Below are positions 33,505 through 37,747 of a stretch of DNA of 37,747 nt, piece by piece. The stretch is from Desulfobulbaceae bacterium UBA2775 (GTDB lineage: Bacteria; Desulfobacterota; Desulfobulbia; Desulfobulbales; Desulfocapsaceae): contig DEIL01000239.1 in NCBI GenBank assembly GCA_002352445.1, positions 1 to 37,747 on the forward strand, given 5' to 3'. The notes under the pieces are model-generated. The model made no database searches. It was not told the origin of the DNA and saw only the letters and a program-made list of their open reading frames with translations. Every line of letters starts with the position of its first letter. Position 1 is the first letter of the stretch. A program made the translations under genes and the position numbers.

Positions 33505-33646
33505 AGGAGGTTGTCCGAGAAAACATTTTGCCCAAACTCTTCGTTATTCACAAAAAAATAATGCGCGCAATATTACGCATATGGCTGTGCTTATTTTTTT
33601 GGAAACCTCGATTTTGAACAAAATGCTTATTCTCGGACAAACTCCT
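33505..33646 (+). mobile_element. MITE-like palindromic element, copy 2
   Basis: A 142-bp element closely matching the inverse complement of 14392-14534. The ends, AGGAGGTTGTCCGAGAA and TTCTCGGACAAACTCCT, are near-perfect inverted repeats. The interior has pairing AAATAATG/TTATTTTT arms, so it can fold into one long hairpin. No coding capacity is present. It begins 4 bases after the Usp stop codon and ends 60 bases before the next gene. No clear target-site duplication was identified. Confidence 0.82.
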
Positions 33647-33706
33647 AAGGTACCTTGAAAAATTATTTTTCTAATGCCTCAACCTTGAACGAAAGTTTCT
33701 TGTCGA

Positions 33707-34747
33707 ATGGATACCTTCACAGGCGGATTACAATACTCGATCAATCACGCCATTATGATCACCGGTTTTGTCGCCATGATGATGGTGGTCATTGAGTACC
33801 TTAATGTCTTGTCTCAGGGGATATGGCAAAAGGGTTTGCGGGGTGGTCGCTGGAAACAGTACCTTCTTGCTTCGTTCCTGGGAGCTACTCCTGGATGCCT
33901 TGGTGCTTTTGCCGCAGTATCACTCTATTCTCACCGTGAAATTTCTCTGGGTGCCTTGGTAGCAGCCATGATTGCCACCAGTGGTGATGAATCATTTGTG
34001 ATGCTGTCAATGATACCGGAACAAGCCCCGCTTATTTTCGGGATTCTGCTTCTTACCGGTCTTGGTGCCGGCTTTGTAACAGATGCGTTGTTTTCGAGGA
34101 AAATTGACAGGCGTGTTTCCTGCAGCCATGAATTTGAAATTCATGAGGAGGACACATGCCGTTGTTTTCCCTGGGGACAACTCAGGAGACAATGGCGTCA
34201 TTGTACTTTAATCCGCACCATTTTATGCCTGTCTCTGCTGCTCTTTCTCGTTGCTGTTGTCACCGGGGAACTGGGACCGCCAATATGGAACTGGATACGG
34301 GCTACCCTGGTTGCTGTTTCTTTTACGGCGCTTTTTATTACCGGTACTGTGCCGGATCATTTTCTGGAGGATCATCTCTGGAAACATGTGATAAAAGTCC
34401 ATTTGCCAAGAGTGTTTTTATGGACATTTGGTGCCCTGTTGCTGATGCACTTATTGTTGGACCAGGTTCATTTTGAGATCTGGCTCCAGGAGAACCAGCT
34501 TATTGTCCTGCTGCTGGCTTGTCTGGTGGGCCTCATTCCTGAATCCGGGCCACACCTGATTTTTCTTACCCTCTATGTGGAAGGCTCGATTCCTTTAAGC
34601 ATCTTTCTGGCCAGTTCCGTGGTACAGGATGGCCATGGTATGTTGCCTATGCTGGCCGAATCCCGCCAAGAGTTTTTTAGAGTAAAGTTCATCAATTTTG
34701 CTGTGGGTCTACTCTTCGGGTTTATCGGTTATCTTGGTGGGTGGTAA
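33707..34747 (+). CDS. Putative 10-TM heavy-metal exporter (ArsP_2/PF11449-like)
   Basis: A 346-residue membrane protein with about ten hydrophobic segments. It matches the family called putative 10-TM heavy-metal exporter, some members of which are annotated as putative manganese transporters. Typical sequences are HAIMITGFVAMMMVVIEYLNVL near the start, LGATPGCLGAFAAVSLY, and AAMIATSGDESFVMLSMIP. A matching second-half repeat contains GLIPESGPHLIFLTLY and SSVVQDGHGMLPMLAESR. The loop 139-153 is rich in Cys and His (CSHEFEIHEEDTCRC), a likely metal-binding site. The ribosome-binding site is weak. The two halves look like an inverted duplication. The transported metal is not known. Confidence 0.75.
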   Translation: MDTFTGGLQYSINHAIMITGFVAMMMVVIEYLNVLSQGIWQKGLRGGRWKQYLLASFLGATPGCLGAFAAVSLYSHREISLGALVAAMIATSGDESFVMLSMIPEQAPLIFGILLLTGLGAGFVTDALFSRKIDRRVSCSHEFEIHEEDTCRCFPWGQLRRQWRHCTLIRTILCLSLLLFLVAVVTGELGPPIWNWIRATLVAVSFTALFITGTVPDHFLEDHLWKHVIKVHLPRVFLWTFGALLLMHLLLDQVHFEIWLQENQLIVLLLACLVGLIPESGPHLIFLTLYVEGSIPLSIFLASSVVQDGHGMLPMLAESRQEFFRVKFINFAVGLLFGFIGYLGGW

Positions 34748-34760
34748 TATGGGAGTTTAA

Positions 34761-35210
34761 ATGATGGAAAAAAGCAAAGACAAAAGAAGGCCGCCGTTTA
34801 AGAAGGTTGTGAAAAAGAGTTGCCTCACATTCTGGGCTATGGCTCCGCTGCTTCTTGGAACTATCGGTCTGGTTGGCCTTTTTCAGGTCCTGGTGAGTCC
34901 AGAAATGCTCGCCACTCTTTTCCATAATAACCCCTGGGTAGATACACTTATTGGTACCTTGTCCGGTGCTGCCGCAGCCGGTAATCCTGTAGTCAGCTAT
35001 CTGCTCGGCGGCGAGTTGCTGCAACAGGGAGTATCCCTTTATGCGGTAAGCGCCTTTATCCTCTCCTGGGTTACACTTGGTTTTATCCAGTTGCCCGCAG
35101 AAGCAAGTATTCTTGGGGCTCGTTTCACTTTCTACCGCAATATTCTTGCCTTTTTTTTCACCATGATCATTGCTGTGATAACAACCCTTACCCTCAGGCT
35201 GTTCATATGA
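34761..35210 (+). CDS. Permease half-protein 1 (DUF318/ArsP_1-like)
   Basis: A 149-residue membrane protein with about four hydrophobic segments after a basic N-terminus. It resembles one half of the PF03773-type permeases (ArsP_1/DUF318). IGTLSGAAAAGNPVVSYLLGG followed by LLQQGVSLYAVSAFILSWVTLG aligns with the region that carries a Cys-x-Cys motif in related permeases; here no cysteine is present. It starts 13 bases after the exporter-like gene, with GGGAG just upstream, and its stop overlaps the start of the second half-gene in an ATGA. The two halves presumably assemble. Substrate unknown. Confidence 0.65.
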   Translation: MMEKSKDKRRPPFKKVVKKSCLTFWAMAPLLLGTIGLVGLFQVLVSPEMLATLFHNNPWVDTLIGTLSGAAAAGNPVVSYLLGGELLQQGVSLYAVSAFILSWVTLGFIQLPAEASILGARFTFYRNILAFFFTMIIAVITTLTLRLFI

Positions 35211-35725
35211 AAAAACAACCTGAAAAACCCTTTGCCTTTCGTGGCAAACTATTTTTCGCAACAGTCTTTATTGGTTATAGTATATTCGCTTTTTTAAATT
35301 TCAGTGGTGCGATTGCAGCTCTGCAGAAAAGCGGCATGATTCTCTTTAAAATACTGCCTATACTCGCTGTTGTAATCCTGATGACTGCCACCATTAATTT
35401 TTTCCTGCAACCAAAACAGATTGTCAAGCATCTGGGAAAAGAAAGTGGCGCTAAGGGTTGGTTTGCAATGCTGCTTGCCGGAGTGATCAGTCACGGTCCC
35501 ATGTATGCATGGTACCCACTGATTGATGATCTGCGCCGTCATGGGATGCGCGATGGCTTGATCGTGGTTTTTTTCTATGCCAGGGCTATAAAGATTCCTC
35601 TCCTTCCCATGATGATTGATTACTTTGGATTACTGTTTACTCTCATACTCTCATGTTATATTTTGCTCGGTGCAATCATTCAGGGATTGATGTTAGAAAA
35701 ATTACCAAGAAGTTATATAAGATGA
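35207..35725 (+). CDS. Permease half-protein 2 (DUF318/ArsP_1-like)
   Basis: A 172-residue membrane protein with about five hydrophobic segments, coupled to half 1 by a 4-base ATGA overlap. LLAGVISHGPMYAWYPLIDDLRRHGMRDGLIVVFFYARAIK parallels the core repeat in half 1 (small-residue segment, proline, L-x-x-x-G, then a hydrophobic helix), again without the cysteines of ArsP_1. Together the two lengths (about 320) equal a normal single permease, so the pair is a natural split or an ancestral two-gene state rather than a frameshift, since each has its own start. Conserved His, Asp and Arg residues in membrane segments could be functional. Substrate unknown. Confidence 0.62.
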   Translation: MKKQPEKPFAFRGKLFFATVFIGYSIFAFLNFSGAIAALQKSGMILFKILPILAVVILMTATINFFLQPKQIVKHLGKESGAKGWFAMLLAGVISHGPMYAWYPLIDDLRRHGMRDGLIVVFFYARAIKIPLLPMMIDYFGLLFTLILSCYILLGAIIQGLMLEKLPRSYIR

Positions 35726-35776
35726 ACTCGTAAAAAGATCGATTGTAGCTATAGATGGCTAAAAGGAGCGAAGAAA

Positions 35777-36472
35777 ATGTCATTAATCGTGGCTGAGAAT
35801 CTCGAAAAAACGTATTACGCCGGCGAGATAGTTGTAAAAGCCATTCGTGGGGTTGATTTTACTATTGAACCAGCTTCTTTTGCCGCTTTTGTCGGTCCAT
35901 CCGGTAGCGGTAAGTCAACTTTATTGAATATGGTTGGCTGCCTTGACCCTCCCACAGGAGGAACCCTTACGGTTGCCGAGCAGGATATCAGCTTATTAAA
36001 TAAAAAAGAAGCGGCTCTTTTCCGCGGCAGCACTATTGGCTTTATTTTTCAGGATTTCAATCTTATTCCAGTCCTCACAGTAGCAGAAAATGTCGAATAT
36101 CCATTACTCATGGTACAAAACTGGCCCAGGCAGAAACGAAACCAGCGAGTGCAGGATTTACTGAATGCCGTCGGTATGATTGATCAGGCTGACAAGTTTC
36201 CCAGCCAGATTTCCGGTGGGCAGAAGCAGCGTGTTGCAGTGGCCCGAGCCCTTGTGACCAATGCCCAACTGGTTCTTGCCGATGAACCAACCGCCAATCT
36301 TGATCGAAAAACAGCTCATAAAATTATCACCCTTATGAAAGATATGCGTGACGAATTCGGTACTACTTTTATCTTTTCAACCCACGACCCCAGGGTTGTA
36401 GAGAACGCCGAAACCATTTTCACTCTGGAAGATGGCAGGCTGCTGCAGGGATCAGGAGGCAACCATGTTTAA
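35777..36472 (+). CDS. ABC transporter ATP-binding protein (MacB/LolD type)
   Basis: A 231-residue ATPase with Walker A GPSGSGKST at 40-48, Q-loop FQDFNLIPVLT (the FQxFNLxxxLT form typical of MacB/LolD), signature ISGGQKQRVAVARAL, Walker B LVLADEPTANLD and switch FIFSTHDPRV. AAAGGAG lies about 10 bases before the start. Its end overlaps the permease gene by 8 bases. MacB/LolD-type ATPases drive mechanotransmission rather than classical transport: lipoprotein release, peptide or toxin export, or septal events. Its partner is the following FtsX-like permease; any periplasmic partner would lie beyond the window. Confidence 0.9.
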   Translation: MSLIVAENLEKTYYAGEIVVKAIRGVDFTIEPASFAAFVGPSGSGKSTLLNMVGCLDPPTGGTLTVAEQDISLLNKKEAALFRGSTIGFIFQDFNLIPVLTVAENVEYPLLMVQNWPRQKRNQRVQDLLNAVGMIDQADKFPSQISGGQKQRVAVARALVTNAQLVLADEPTANLDRKTAHKIITLMKDMRDEFGTTFIFSTHDPRVVENAETIFTLEDGRLLQGSGGNHV

Positions 36473-37709
36473 TATCTTCAAACTGGCCATCCGTAATCTT
36501 CGTCGCTATAAACGACGCACCCTGCTCACATCGATATTGATTACTCTTGGGGTTGTGGCTGTACTCCTCTTTATTTCTGTGTCGGGCTCTTTCAAGGCGA
36601 TGATGGTGGGTCAGATTACTGATTCCATGCTGGGTCATCTCCAGATCCATAAGAAAGGCTATCTGGCCTCTATTGACAGTCTGCCGCTTGATCGGAATCT
36701 TAAAGGCAGTCAGTTAAGTAAGGTGAAGGAGATTCTCGACAGCACCAGTGAGGTGGATGCCTATTCCATGCGCATCAGGCTTGGTTCCATGTTCAGCAAT
36801 TTCAAAGAAACCACCAATATCCGGTTAAACGCTGTTAATCCAACGCAGGAGATACAGACGGTACCCATGCTCCTGGATCGTATCATTAAAGGAAGAAAAG
36901 AGGGTTTGCTGGCAAAAGGGGAGATTCTGGTACCTGAACTCATTGCCAAAGGAATGGAAGTTAAGATCGATGACACCATTGTTCTGGTTGCAACCAACAA
37001 GGACGGCTCGGTTAATGGTCAACCCTTTGTGGTTCGTGGTATTCTGGAAGGTATCTCCGGGCCGGGCGGCAGGGATGGTATTATCCATATAGATGATGCC
37101 AGAAGTCTGCTGCGTACAGAGGGTAAGGAAGTCAGTGAGATTGCTATTCGTCTCAATGATATTGAAGATATGGAACAGGTCTATTCCAGCATGACGGCTA
37201 CACTTGGACCGCTGAAAAACAAGATGGATAAACCGGTTTTTGAGATTCATACCTGGCAGAAATTGTCGCCGTTCTTCAATATTGCCCGCATGATTGATTT
37301 GATGACTCTTTTCATAAAGGTGATGCTGGTGGCTATTGTCCTGGTGAGCATCATGAATGTCATGATTATGGCCGTATTTGAACGTATAAACGAAATCGGT
37401 ACCATTGCCGCTATTGGTACTGTGCCAAATAAAATACTCTCCCTCTTTATTGTTGAAGGATTCCTGCTTGGGCTCTTTGGCACCCTGATTGGTGTTATTA
37501 TCAGTCTTATCATCATTGGTGGCATGAACGTTGTTCAGTTAAGCTTCGACTTTGGCCGCCAGAAAGGTTTATTGCTGGCGCCCACTATCCAAACGGGGGA
37601 TGTTGTCACCGTGGCCGTCATCGTTATTCTTATTTCAGTTCTTGCAAGCTTGCAGCCGGCCTGGAAGGCTGCAAGGATGGATCCGATTACTGCGCTGCGA
37701 CATGTCTGA
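36465..37709 (+). CDS. ABC transporter permease (FtsX/MacB/LolC type)
   Basis: A 414-residue permease with the type VII layout. One N-terminal membrane segment (about 17-40) follows FKLAIRNLRRYKRRTLLTS, then comes a large periplasmic domain (about 45-280), then three C-terminal membrane segments. The FtsX-domain sequence SIMNVMIMAVFERINEIGTIAAIG-like region is present, and the end AWKAARMDPITALRHV is the usual FtsX C-terminus. The start at 36465 is fixed by AGGAGG 5 bases upstream and by the conserved N-terminus. The periplasmic domain looks like MacB_PCD. The gene is complete; the operon probably continues to the right. Confidence 0.88.
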   Translation: MFNIFKLAIRNLRRYKRRTLLTSILITLGVVAVLLFISVSGSFKAMMVGQITDSMLGHLQIHKKGYLASIDSLPLDRNLKGSQLSKVKEILDSTSEVDAYSMRIRLGSMFSNFKETTNIRLNAVNPTQEIQTVPMLLDRIIKGRKEGLLAKGEILVPELIAKGMEVKIDDTIVLVATNKDGSVNGQPFVVRGILEGISGPGGRDGIIHIDDARSLLRTEGKEVSEIAIRLNDIEDMEQVYSSMTATLGPLKNKMDKPVFEIHTWQKLSPFFNIARMIDLMTLFIKVMLVAIVLVSIMNVMIMAVFERINEIGTIAAIGTVPNKILSLFIVEGFLLGLFGTLIGVIISLIIIGGMNVVQLSFDFGRQKGLLLAPTIQTGDVVTVAVIVILISVLASLQPAWKAARMDPITALRHV

Positions 37710-37747
37710 TTTACTATGTTTGACAACCTCGTAAAAAGGTCACTCGA
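37710..37747. other. Right end with CTCGTAAAAAGGTC repeat fragment
   Basis: After the permease stop, CCTCGTAAAAAGGTCAC (from 37728) resembles ACTCGTAAAAAGATCGA (from 35726) and the R2 end GTCGTAAAAAC at 29107-29117. It is probably the edge of a dispersed repeat cut by the window end. Confidence 0.4.

Overview
The window is about 37.7 kb of moderately AT-rich bacterial DNA. It is densely coded and dominated by solute transporters and one complete catabolic pathway. Three transport operons of the ABC type, a full histidine-utilisation pathway, a decayed tungsten-type aldehyde:ferredoxin oxidoreductase gene, and several families of intergenic inverted repeats suggest an anaerobic or facultatively anaerobic Desulfobacterota-like (deltaproteobacterial) chromosome. 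That placement is inference from gene content only; no rRNA or tRNA was seen.

Layout. (1) 0.3-7.7 kb, minus strand: an ABC importer of the BMP/PnrA (nucleoside-like) class, in the order binding protein, ATPase, permease, permease, followed by an SLC12-like cation-chloride cotransporter homologue. (2) 8.0-9.2 kb: a two-ACT-domain phosphoserine phosphatase. (3) 9.2-18.1 kb: the hut locus. Minus strand: hutU, hutI and a fused formimidoyltransferase-cyclodeaminase (ftcD). Plus strand: hutH, hutC and a Gfo/Idh/MocA oxidoreductase. Two divergent promoters, each overlapping a TGTATATACA-type HutC operator, lie between hutU and hutH. (4) 18.1-24.2 kb: a CUT1 sugar ABC importer on the minus strand, divergent from a D-lyxose/D-mannose isomerase-like cupin and a PfkB sugar kinase. 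(5) 24.4-25.0 kb: a double PRC-barrel protein. (6) 25.1-30.9 kb: a five-gene oligopeptide/dipeptide ABC importer on the minus strand. (7) 31.0-31.5 kb: an AOR pseudogene. (8) 31.9-37.7 kb, plus strand: a MarR regulator, a double universal stress protein, a 10-TM putative metal exporter, a permease split into two overlapping half-genes, and a MacB/LolCDE-type ABC pair.

How the genes work together. HutH, HutU, HutI and FtcD together convert histidine to glutamate, with the formimino carbon passing to tetrahydrofolate and ammonia released; HutC is the expected urocanate-responsive repressor. The sugar importer, isomerase and kinase form a plausible uptake-isomerise-phosphorylate module. The 33.7-37.7 kb cluster has no obvious known pathway and is the best candidate for something undescribed.

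Non-coding structure is rich. There are two inverted copies of a roughly 143-bp palindromic MITE-like element, one of them lodged in the hutH leader. A second dispersed repeat occurs at 6.5 and 29.1 kb. Each of the three ABC operons has a strong hairpin between the binding-protein gene and the next gene. Two copies of a 16-bp repeat lie exactly 100 bp apart upstream of the MarR gene.
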